Origin: Candidatus Uabimicrobium amorphum
GTDB lineage: Bacteria; Planctomycetota; Uabimicrobiia; Uabimicrobiales; Uabimicrobiaceae
Length of the DNA: 64,000 nt
NCBI RefSeq assembly: GCF_009002475.1
Contig: NZ_AP019860.1
Location: forward strand, 2,666,001-2,730,000
Direction: 5' to 3'
The number at the start of each line of letters is the position of its first letter. Within the stretch, counting starts at the first letter, position 1. Both the position numbers and the translations under genes were made by a program. Shown in pieces: positions 16,167 to 24,624 of this stretch. The notes beneath the pieces are model-generated. The model had not been told where the DNA came from. It searched no databases and worked only from the letters and a program-made list of their open reading frames with translations.

Positions 16167-18515
16167 ATGGATGTCAATGAATCTCCTGCGCCTAACATGG
16201 AAAAGCGCAACCGACTTTTTGTACGTTTGTTGATGAACGAAAAATTCATCACCGAAGAAATGCTGAGTGAATGTCTTGTTGATGTCGATACCCAACGAGA
16301 CTTTGTTGCGGATGTTTTTGTTCATAAAAACTACTTGACCCATGAAATGGTGGCGGGGATTTATTTAAAATCCGGCGTGCTACACTGCCCATATTGTCAC
16401 AGTGAAAGTCGCATGGAAAAACCGGTGGTGCGCGCCCAGTGTTCCTCTTGCGAAAAATTCTATACTTTCCCACTGCGTTATCCTTTTTTCAAACGTAAAA
16501 ATTCCACAACAGCTTCGATGCAAAAACTGACAGGTTGCGACTTACATCAATATCGTATCCAATACTGCTTGGGTAGCGGCGGCATGGGCGAAGTATATCG
16601 AGCCTTGCAGAAAGGTTTGAATCGTCCAGTTGCCATAAAAATTTTGGCCCCACATTTGGCAAATAACCCTAAATTAGTCCAAAGATTTCAACGCGAAGCG
16701 AAACTCGCAGCGCAATTGAATCATCCCAACCTAGTCCAGATACACGATGTGGGAACCTTTGAAGAGTATCACTATATTGTGATGGAGTATGTCGATGGCA
16801 TTCCTTTGCAACAAAAAGTGCCCAAAAATACAGGTATACCTTTACAAACCGTCATACATTATTTACGTGAGAGCGTAAAAGGTTTGAAAAGCCTGCATGA
16901 CAAAGAAATCATTCACCGCGACATCAAACCCGACAACATCATGATTGGCAATGATGGTCAAGTCAAACTGACAGATTTTGGCCTAGCAAAGTCAGAAGAG
17001 GGAGGAAGTGACTACCTGACGAAATGTGGGGCAATTATTGGTACACCAAACTACATGTCTCCAGAACAATGTATTGGTAAAGCGGCAACGAAGATGAGTG
17101 ATATCTATTCATTGGGAATTACATTTTATTACATGTTGAAAGGCCAAGTACCTTACTCTGGAAACACGACTTTAGAGATCATCACACAACACATCAATAA
17201 TCCTTCTCCAGATTTGCAAAAAGATTTATCACCAAAGCTAAATAAAATCTATCAAAAAATGGTTGCAGAAAATCCAGAAAAGCGCTATGTATCGGTTGAA
17301 GAGCTGAATAATGACCTCATGGGGCTAACGGAAAAAGACTATATTGTTAGAGAAAAAAGTAAAAAGAAACGCTACATTGTCATTGCGATCGTTGTTCTGG
17401 TATTACTGAGTCTTGTCGGTAAAAAAAGACGCCAACGACATCAAAATAAGAATAAAATGTCGCAAAAAAAAGAGGCACCTCAACACAAGAAAGTGAAGCA
17501 TAACAAAACAACACCCAAAAAAAACGTTCCCAAGTTCATGCTTCCCAAAAATCAACAAAAAGTCGACAAAAAGCGTAATAATAATGACCTAAAGATATTA
17601 AAAAGGACGAAAAGAGAAGTAACGAATGGTAATATGCCGGTCAACAAAGCCTTTGAGATACTACAACAGCTTATACAAGGCCCGCAGACACGTCCCGATG
17701 TAAAATTAAAAGCCAAAAAGCTTGTGGATGAATTGCAAGACCGAATAGAAAAACGTCGTGCGTTAGAGGATAAGGTAAACGCCTACATACAGGAAGTGAC
17801 AAAAAAGCGTTGGTCTTTACTATTAGTAGATAATCCAAATCCCGAAAATTTTAAACCACAGAATCAAATACGCATCTTAGTACAAAATGACAGACGGTGG
17901 CCTTCTTTACAAAAATCCGTTCGTGAAATTATCCATATACGCGCTACAGAAAAAAATAATATTCACCTTGCCAAAGAAAAAGCGGTAAACTTATATAAGA
18001 CCGCAAAATCCAAAGAGCTTGCCCATTATATTGACAAATTGAATGCCGAAATCCGTTTACTAAAAATATGGGGCGCGCATTTTGCGGAATTGCAGGAGTA
18101 CACCCAAGAGAAGTATTACAAAGAAGCCTACTTATATCTCAAGAATCTCGAGAGCGAAATAGACAGCTATTCCCAAGCAAAAAGCTACCAAAATATTCGC
18201 AAAATGTATGTCATTGAGAAAAAAATAATAAAGAATGTCTGGGATTTGTGGAGTATATTTGAAAATAACATCTATGACTACTTGGAAGCGGGGCAACAAA
18301 TTAAAATCAAAGATGTTGCCGCGGACAAAATCGTACGGCATATTGTAAAAAATAAGAAAAAATACAAATATAAAGTTGATATCGTGCAAATATGTTTTTT
18401 CTATTTATTTGAAAAAAATTTTACTCTAGCAGAAAAAATGTTGCGCAAAGCTGCAAAAAAAAATGACGTAATTGAAAAATTATATAACAAACATTTGCAC
18501 TACCTCCAACGTTAG
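16167..18515 (+). CDS. Transmembrane Ser/Thr protein kinase with N-terminal zinc-ribbon-like segment
   Basis: Start ATG 16167 follows polA by 5 bases. Residues 1-70 hold two helical units like the short N-terminal repeats found in planctomycete kinases; CPYC...CSSC (about 74-96) may bind zinc. The kinase domain (about 128-395) has the glycine loop GSGGMGEVY, AIKIL with the ATP lysine, HRDIKPDNIM, DFGLAK and GTPNYMSPEQ, so it should be active. One membrane helix (about 401-420) is followed by about 360 extracytoplasmic, Lys-rich helical residues with no domain that I recognise. Hanks-type kinases phosphorylate protein Ser/Thr; the substrate is unknown. Confidence 0.93.
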   Translation: MDVNESPAPNMEKRNRLFVRLLMNEKFITEEMLSECLVDVDTQRDFVADVFVHKNYLTHEMVAGIYLKSGVLHCPYCHSESRMEKPVVRAQCSSCEKFYTFPLRYPFFKRKNSTTASMQKLTGCDLHQYRIQYCLGSGGMGEVYRALQKGLNRPVAIKILAPHLANNPKLVQRFQREAKLAAQLNHPNLVQIHDVGTFEEYHYIVMEYVDGIPLQQKVPKNTGIPLQTVIHYLRESVKGLKSLHDKEIIHRDIKPDNIMIGNDGQVKLTDFGLAKSEEGGSDYLTKCGAIIGTPNYMSPEQCIGKAATKMSDIYSLGITFYYMLKGQVPYSGNTTLEIITQHINNPSPDLQKDLSPKLNKIYQKMVAENPEKRYVSVEELNNDLMGLTEKDYIVREKSKKKRYIVIAIVVLVLLSLVGKKRRQRHQNKNKMSQKKEAPQHKKVKHNKTTPKKNVPKFMLPKNQQKVDKKRNNNDLKILKRTKREVTNGNMPVNKAFEILQQLIQGPQTRPDVKLKAKKLVDELQDRIEKRRALEDKVNAYIQEVTKKRWSLLLVDNPNPENFKPQNQIRILVQNDRRWPSLQKSVREIIHIRATEKNNIHLAKEKAVNLYKTAKSKELAHYIDKLNAEIRLLKIWGAHFAELQEYTQEKYYKEAYLYLKNLESEIDSYSQAKSYQNIRKMYVIEKKIIKNVWDLWSIFENNIYDYLEAGQQIKIKDVAADKIVRHIVKNKKKYKYKVDIVQICFFYLFEKNFTLAEKMLRKAAKKNDVIEKLYNKHLHYLQR

Positions 18516-18522
18516 GACTGTG

Positions 18523-19911
18523 ATGGATCACGAAATAAACAAAGATGAATTCAGAGGATTTGACACTCTGTACAGTATGGTAAAGCCAAAAAAAATAGAA
18601 GGTACGACCATTCATGAACGCTATGAAGTCGAAAAAAAAATTGGCCATGGCGGAATGAGTGAGGTCTACAAGGCGTATGATACTCAAGAACAGAAAGTTG
18701 TGGCAATCAAGCGTCTGATTCCACCAAATGTTAAGGAACTTCGCAAAAAAGTAGAAAGTCGTTTTTTGCAAGAGGCGGCCTTTCTACAGGCTATATACAG
18801 TCCTTACGTTGTCGAAGTCAGCGATGCCTTTATCCTTGACCACTTTTATTTTTTAGTCATGGAGTGCATCGATGGGCAAAATCTCAAAGAGATGACCGAC
18901 GAAATACACGGAACAACTCAAGCGCTCTCGCATATTGAATTGGTATCAATCATGGCAAAAGTAGCTAGAGGACTAGAAGCCGTTCATGCTGTAGGGATTA
19001 TTCATCGTGATTTAAAACCATCCAATATCATGGTAAATCGTGTAAATGATGTTGTCAAATTACTCGACTTGGGTTTGGCATGTCATGCTGACGTCAATTC
19101 GAACTCAGGTTCTATTGCGGGAACTTTCGAATTTATGAGCCCAGAACAAGTTCAAGGACGCACAGACCTAACTTTCCACTCCGATATCTATTCTTTTGGC
19201 ATGACGTTTTACTATATACTGTTGGGAAAACTTCCCTTTGAGGGTAGTGGTGTACAGTTTATGGTACAGGTACAAGAAAAGTCTCCGCGCCCGCCTCACG
19301 AAGTGGACGATAAAATTCCCGAAGACATATCGCAACTCGTTATAAAATGTTTGGCGAAAGATCGCAAAAAGAGATATCCAAGTGCAGCGGCTTTAGCACA
19401 AGAGCTGGAAAAGTTACGGCAACGTTTAATTGCTCATTTATCCAATATTTCGTCCTTTAATCCATCATTTGGTCTAAGTATTACCAAACAACTTTCCCTC
19501 GATGAATTATATTTTTTGAAGGTGCTATCTTTTCTCAAAAAAAAGAGGGTAAGGCAAAGGCGCAAAGGCGCAAAACTACTCGGAAGGCTTCGCGACAAAC
19601 GTGCATTAAAGCCACTATTAAAAATAATGCTTGATCCTGAAGAGCATAGCAATATTTCACTCATTAATACCACAATTGTTTCTTTGGGAAAACTAGGTTC
19701 AACAGAAGCCGTAGAGCCGATTCGACAGATTTTAAATACCGCATCCGATTCAAGCATTCGCGCGACGTGCCAAAAGAGTTTACAATTATTGTTGGATGCC
19801 AAAAAACGCAGTGCTTTTGAAAGAGTGTGCGACAAGGTAGTGATCGCGTGGAGTCGGTTCTATCTATTACGAGTGGTCACTCGCATTCGCAAGTGGTTGT
19901 ATTGGTCTTAG
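18523..19911 (+). CDS. Ser/Thr protein kinase with C-terminal HEAT-like repeats
   Basis: ATG 18523 has AGGA 5 bases upstream and follows the first kinase by 7 bases. The kinase domain (about 34-310) has GHGGMSEVYKA, AIKRL, HRDLKPSNIM, DLGLA (DLG in place of DFG, common in this family) and GTFEFMSPEQ, so it looks catalytically complete. Residues about 340-430 contain two HEAT/PBS-lyase-like repeats (KGAKLLGRLRDKRALKPLL; VSLGKLGSTEAVEPI). No membrane helix is obvious. The repeats probably recruit a protein partner. Repeat element A begins 10 bases after the stop codon. Confidence 0.93.
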   Translation: MDHEINKDEFRGFDTLYSMVKPKKIEGTTIHERYEVEKKIGHGGMSEVYKAYDTQEQKVVAIKRLIPPNVKELRKKVESRFLQEAAFLQAIYSPYVVEVSDAFILDHFYFLVMECIDGQNLKEMTDEIHGTTQALSHIELVSIMAKVARGLEAVHAVGIIHRDLKPSNIMVNRVNDVVKLLDLGLACHADVNSNSGSIAGTFEFMSPEQVQGRTDLTFHSDIYSFGMTFYYILLGKLPFEGSGVQFMVQVQEKSPRPPHEVDDKIPEDISQLVIKCLAKDRKKRYPSAAALAQELEKLRQRLIAHLSNISSFNPSFGLSITKQLSLDELYFLKVLSFLKKKRVRQRRKGAKLLGRLRDKRALKPLLKIMLDPEEHSNISLINTTIVSLGKLGSTEAVEPIRQILNTASDSSIRATCQKSLQLLLDAKKRSAFERVCDKVVIAWSRFYLLRVVTRIRKWLYWS

Positions 19912-19921
19912 ATTTGGGTGA

Positions 19922-20365
19922 GTTAAGAAAAGAGATTCGTTTTTCGATTGGTGCCCTCACCATCGCAGATGATTCGTTTTCCGATTGGTGCCCTCACCAT
20001 CGCAGATCACAGCTCTGGTTAAGAAAAGAGATTCGTTTTCCGATTGGTGCCCTCACCATCGAATTAGCAGTTACAGCGGTGCTGTAACCTGCTATTCTCA
20101 TACCTCTCCCACAGGGAGAGGTGTAATGCGTCTCTTTTGTAAAAAACAAAATTCGTTTGATTTGCGAGGCAAGAGTATAGCGTTACTATCTTTGTACAAT
20201 TAAGGTTGTGTATGCGACAGCACAACATAACACAAATGGATGCAAATTAAGACGTGTTACGCCTCTCCCCGTGGGAGAGGCATGAGAATTAAGGCTTTTA
20301 GCGAAGCTAAAACCTTAAATTCGATGGTGAGGGCATCAATATGAAAACGAATCTCTTAATTTTTT
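19922..20365. repeat. Palindromic repeat element A (MITE-like, non-coding)
   Basis: Three direct copies of an outer motif (19922-19970, 19971-20006, 20018-20065; core GGTGCCCTCACCATCG) and one inverted copy (20321-20360) bound the element. The left arm has hairpin 1 (20065-20094, TTACAGC/GCTGTAA) and hairpin 2 (20102-20122, CCTCTCCC/GGGAGAGG). The right arm has the mirror hairpins at 20261-20281 and 20287-20320. The spacer between arms (about 140 bases) has no ORF of note. A second copy lies at 43171-43593. No transposase is nearby, so any movement would need a trans-acting enzyme. Confidence 0.85.
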
Positions 20366-20445
20366 TTGAATAAAAAAAACACATTACTGTCTAGGTATGT
20401 AGCAACAATGAAATATTACCTATAACCACAACAAAGGAGACAGTG

Positions 20446-21234
20446 ATGAGATATATTATAATTGCGTTAATGATGTTTACGTGGGTTGCCGCTGATAAGG
20501 TTTCGGATACCGAATATGTTCTCCATCCACACAAGCCTGTGCGGAGCTTAAGTTTTTCCATTGAAGATTCCCTTGGATCTAAGGCCAATGCTTACCAAAT
20601 TATCGACAAAAGGCTTCGTAAAGAAATTACAGGAAAAACGTTGTTCTCCGTAGGCGTTGAACTCAATCTAAAAATAAAATTTGCTACTTTTGAAACTGTA
20701 GATTGTGATGTGGTCATTCAACCAGGTATAGGCGCTATGTTGATAAAGTGTGAACGTTTGACAAAACTTCGCAAGCAGAATTTTTTTGTGGAGAAAGATT
20801 ATCGCGTTATTGATGGTGCAAGATATGCATACGAATTTTTCGCTAACGGGGAAAGAATAGAAACGCATCTCTTTAACAAAACCACAACGAAAAAAGGTGT
20901 TGATTATACCATTGCTGTTCCGCGCTTTACCGATAAAATAAAGGTTAGTTGTGGCTTTTATTTTCAGTTTTTCCCTGCGACAAGCCGTAAGATAAATATT
21001 TACCGAATCAAAGATGTTGATGTACGTGCCTATATTAGGCATCTGAAATCTTTAGAGAAACGCGGTGGAAGTTATATCATTAATAAAGTGGCGCGTTTCG
21101 TTCGTTCTCACCAAAGTTACTTGAAAAAAAGTGAACATGTTGAAGAGTTAATTGATTACTTATTGTCTTTTGACCTATCTGCTCGTAGTAGTTTTCAACT
21201 AGAAAATATATTGCGGCAATTAGAGGACTTTTAG
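20446..21234 (+). CDS. Exported protein of unknown function
   Basis: 262 residues. ATG 20446 is preceded by AAAGGAGA with a 5-base spacer; GTG 20443 is too close. The first 16 residues form a signal peptide ending VAA-DK. The rest is a mixed alpha/beta domain with no motif that I recognise, including a central beta-rich part (residues 60-190) and a helical C-terminus. It heads a run of six genes with gaps of 3-16 bases (vWA/BatA-like, TMTC-like, lipoprotein, waaA, metK), directly after repeat element A. Function unknown. Confidence 0.8.
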   Translation: MRYIIIALMMFTWVAADKVSDTEYVLHPHKPVRSLSFSIEDSLGSKANAYQIIDKRLRKEITGKTLFSVGVELNLKIKFATFETVDCDVVIQPGIGAMLIKCERLTKLRKQNFFVEKDYRVIDGARYAYEFFANGERIETHLFNKTTTKKGVDYTIAVPRFTDKIKVSCGFYFQFFPATSRKINIYRIKDVDVRAYIRHLKSLEKRGGSYIINKVARFVRSHQSYLKKSEHVEELIDYLLSFDLSARSSFQLENILRQLEDF

Positions 21235-21245
21235 AGGAAATATAT

Positions 21246-22769
21246 CTGTTTGGATTTTTATTTACCCCTGGATTATGGTTATTGCTGGGAACAATTTTTT
21301 TTCTGTGGCATTTGTTATCGTTGCGTGTACCACAGAAAAAGGTTTCTAGTCTAGAATTATGGAATTTGACCTCGCAAACAGCGGGATACAAAAAATTCAC
21401 ATTACTGGCTCTCATTATATACATACTATTAGTCATAACTTTGGCTCATCCAGCTTGGTTTGTCAAGGGAAACAAGTACCTCATTGTACTTGACCGTTCA
21501 TCAAGTATGATGACAATTTCCACAAAAAACACCACCGTTTTTGATAGAGGCAAAAGCCACACACAAAAACTTTTGCAACGCTTTTCGACCTTTGATCACA
21601 TAGAAGTACTTGTATTTCCACAAAAACAATATATAGAAGGTACACGCGAAGAGATTACAAAAAAACTTGCGCAAACTAAATGTACTCATATTCCGGCGAA
21701 TATAAACCAAATGCTCTCAAACATCGATTTTTCAGCTTTTGACGATGTATTCATCATTACCGACGGTACGCAAAAAATAGAAAATTGGCCAGGAAAGAAA
21801 ATTTTCGTAGGCAACACAACAACCAACAATTTGGGAATCATTCACTTTCATTCCCAACAAATTGCCGTCGGTAAATGGCGTGTTTTTTTTGCGATCAAAA
21901 ATTTTTCTACTCGTAACCAAAAAACACTTGTGACAGCATTCACCGAGAAAACGGTACTCTGGCAAGAAAAAATTTTCATTGCCGCACAACAAATCACTTC
22001 GCAATCTTTTTTGATAAACTCTCCCCAAGTCAAAACAATACGTATTTCCGTGCAGGAAAAAGATAATTTCTCTCTCGATAATACCCTTCGCGTTGCGAAG
22101 ACCAAAATGGTTTTGACGAAAATCCCCAAGAATCATCGTATTTTCGCGCGTCTATTCTCAAAAATTCCCGGTATTGCTACCGTGGAAAATAATCAACCCA
22201 CAGATTATTTCACTTGCGAATACAACCAAAAGAAAACCACGGTTTTTTTAAATCAAAAGCCTCCATGGGCGAACAAAAAACCTGTAGAAAACTCCCCAGA
22301 GCTTTTTTTTATCGCCCACCCACTTTGGGATTGGGTTTTGCCAAATATTCGTATACAGCGTGCCATTCCGCTGCAAAATTTCCAAGGTGAAGCACTGCTA
22401 CAAACGGCAAAAGGACCTATTATCACATATAGTCCGCAATATTTGTATATTGGCTTTGCATTACATGAAAGCAATTGGCCAACACTACCTTCATTTCCCA
22501 TTTTTTGGGTGAATTATTTCGATTATCTTTTTCCACACCGCGACAATTTTTATTGTGCATTGGTCGATGAATCCCAAACTACCGTGCAACACGACCAACA
22601 AAAATTTTACAACCATATCAACGAGACAGAGTCAAATAATGTGGGGCTGTCAACGGCTGACATTGTTGAAATCCCCTCTTCCTTCTCTCTAAAATATACC
22701 TTAATTATACGACCCATTTTATTGGGCGTATGTATTCTGCTACTGCTATACTTGTGGTGGAAAGAATAA
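21246..22769 (+). CDS. BatA-like membrane protein with von Willebrand factor A domain
   Basis: The frame before the first standard start (TTG 21282) is open and encodes FGFLFTPGLWLLL, which matches the N-terminal membrane helix of aerotolerance-type BatA proteins; CTG 21246, 8 bases after AGAGG, is therefore my preferred start. Two helices bracket a segment with SSLELW, then the vWA domain begins with IVLDRSSSMM (MIDAS-like DxSxS). The C-terminal domain ends in a further membrane helix and WWKE. Such proteins anchor metal-dependent adhesion domains on the periplasmic side. No MoxR ATPase is adjacent. Confidence 0.75.
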   Translation: MFGFLFTPGLWLLLGTIFFLWHLLSLRVPQKKVSSLELWNLTSQTAGYKKFTLLALIIYILLVITLAHPAWFVKGNKYLIVLDRSSSMMTISTKNTTVFDRGKSHTQKLLQRFSTFDHIEVLVFPQKQYIEGTREEITKKLAQTKCTHIPANINQMLSNIDFSAFDDVFIITDGTQKIENWPGKKIFVGNTTTNNLGIIHFHSQQIAVGKWRVFFAIKNFSTRNQKTLVTAFTEKTVLWQEKIFIAAQQITSQSFLINSPQVKTIRISVQEKDNFSLDNTLRVAKTKMVLTKIPKNHRIFARLFSKIPGIATVENNQPTDYFTCEYNQKKTTVFLNQKPPWANKKPVENSPELFFIAHPLWDWVLPNIRIQRAIPLQNFQGEALLQTAKGPIITYSPQYLYIGFALHESNWPTLPSFPIFWVNYFDYLFPHRDNFYCALVDESQTTVQHDQQKFYNHINETESNNVGLSTADIVEIPSSFSLKYTLIIRPILLGVCILLLLYLWWKE

Positions 22770-22772
22770 CTT

Positions 22773-24608
22773 ATGCAGCGAAACATCCTTACATTTATCG
22801 CAATTTGCGCGTGTGTCGCGTTGGTATACTTGCCAACTTTTTCCAATGACTTCTGCTTGGACGATACTGTTATTTTTTCCAACTGCAAAAATTTACCAAA
22901 CATTTTGCCCCTACTTTACAAACCCATGCCTCACCGTTTGGTGGACCACTACCGCCCCATTACCTTTGCTACCTTTTATATCGATTATAAATTATGGGGA
23001 GAAGAAGCCTTTGGCTATCATCTGACAAATGTACTTCTAATGAGTACTTGTGGTTGTTTGCTATTGCTATTGCTGAAAGAATTTTTTTCACATCGAGCTG
23101 CTCTAACAGCCTGTATTATTTTTGTCATCCACCCAGGTTACAGTGAAGCGGTCATCAACATATATAGTCGCAGTCAAATTCTGTGCACGATTATGGTTAT
23201 TTCCGCACTCCTTTATTCACTAAAAGCCGTTTATAGGTCGTCACGCCTTCATGCTATTTTTGGAGGTGTGTCAACTTTTGCCGCTTGTTTATGTAAGGAA
23301 AGTGGAATTGTAACACCGGCGCTTTTTGTCATCATTATTTTGTATGCGCAACATCGCCGTTACCAACAAGCCATCTATGTATTTTTCATACAATGTTGTG
23401 CGTGTATAGTTTATTTGATCGTACGTCTAAACGTATTAGGGTCTGTGCTCATGCCTGGAACAGAAGGTTTCTTGACTTCTGTCAATTTGTACAGCCAATA
23501 CCAAAATATTTGTCGTTTATTCTTTGAATACATATCTCTAAGCATTTTCCCGCTGTCACTCAGTTGCGACTACAACTTTGCTATCGTCGATTTTCATATT
23601 TCAAGTGTGGTTACTCCAATCGTGGTTTTATATATGACCTACTCTCTGTGGTATGGTTCATACAGAAAGCGAAGTTGTGCCTGTGCGTTTTTTTTGTTTT
23701 TGATACCACTTTTGCCGGTATTACATATCGTACCGATCTCCGTTATATTTGCGGAAAGGTTTTTATTGGTTTCAGGAATTGGCATCGCGTTTATGATTTC
23801 TTTTGTCGTCGAAACGCGCGGACGCACCATTGTTATTTGTAGCGCCATACTACTTGCGATGATTACTTTTTGGCGTTGCTATGATTGGCGTAATAATGAA
23901 ACACTGTGGATGAAAACATTGTGTACAAAACCCCGCAGCTATCGCGCAAAGATTTTTAAGGGTTCTTATCATTTACGCAGAAAAAATACGCAATATGCCC
24001 TAAGTTACTTTTCACAGGCCCTGGCTTTGAAACCAAATGCAAATAACCGTGTATTATTGTATTACAACTTGGCGGTGATTTATCACATAAAAAGCGATAT
24101 ACCCCGCATGAATTATTACGCAAATGAGGTCATAAAAATAATCCCACACTATGTCCCGTTATGGCTACTTTTGGCAGAAAATGCCATTGTGCACAAACGC
24201 TATAAACAAGGTCTGCATTACTTTAACAACTTCTTGCGTTATGAAAATAAAAATAAAAATAGATGGACGTTTGATTATGGCACTATATATGCTAAAATAG
24301 GGCACTGTTTTTTTTACGACAAAAACTGGAAAAAAGCTTGTTTTTTTTATGACAAAGCAATCGAACATAACAACATAAGTACTAAGTTGTTGCTAAACAA
24401 TGCTTATGGTTGTTTAATGCAACTTCGATATCAAAAATCTCAACAATATTTATTGCAAGCCTATCGCCAAGATAAAAGCAACTATAGAGTACACTATCTA
24501 TTGGCAGTGCTATACTACAAAACCAATCAAATGCAAAAATTCCAAGTTCACTATAAAAAAGCAAAGGTTTTAAAACCTGTAGATTTACAACTGCCTACAG
24601 TTAAATAA
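22773..24608 (+). CDS. Multi-pass GT-C-like membrane protein with C-terminal TPR repeats (TMTC-like)
   Basis: 611 residues. About ten membrane helices fill residues 5-375. Early loops contain NDFCLDDTVI (paired acids after TM1, as in GT-C transferases) and HYRPITFATFYIDY followed by FGYHLTNVLL, a phrase typical of TMTC/protein O-mannosyltransferase-like proteins. Residues about 390-600 form five or six tetratricopeptide repeats. The likely role is lipid-linked sugar transfer to exported proteins, but the donor and acceptor are unknown. It starts 3 bases after the vWA gene. Confidence 0.75.
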   Translation: MQRNILTFIAICACVALVYLPTFSNDFCLDDTVIFSNCKNLPNILPLLYKPMPHRLVDHYRPITFATFYIDYKLWGEEAFGYHLTNVLLMSTCGCLLLLLLKEFFSHRAALTACIIFVIHPGYSEAVINIYSRSQILCTIMVISALLYSLKAVYRSSRLHAIFGGVSTFAACLCKESGIVTPALFVIIILYAQHRRYQQAIYVFFIQCCACIVYLIVRLNVLGSVLMPGTEGFLTSVNLYSQYQNICRLFFEYISLSIFPLSLSCDYNFAIVDFHISSVVTPIVVLYMTYSLWYGSYRKRSCACAFFLFLIPLLPVLHIVPISVIFAERFLLVSGIGIAFMISFVVETRGRTIVICSAILLAMITFWRCYDWRNNETLWMKTLCTKPRSYRAKIFKGSYHLRRKNTQYALSYFSQALALKPNANNRVLLYYNLAVIYHIKSDIPRMNYYANEVIKIIPHYVPLWLLLAENAIVHKRYKQGLHYFNNFLRYENKNKNRWTFDYGTIYAKIGHCFFYDKNWKKACFFYDKAIEHNNISTKLLLNNAYGCLMQLRYQKSQQYLLQAYRQDKSNYRVHYLLAVLYYKTNQMQKFQVHYKKAKVLKPVDLQLPTVK

Positions 24609-24624
24609 CACAGAAAGGGTTTAT

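Noticed and set aside
19922..20065. Direct repeats of about 36 bases that could suggest a CRISPR array
   Set aside because: The units are adjacent or separated by 11 bases of non-spacer sequence, are part of a larger inverted-repeat element found twice, and no cas genes are present.
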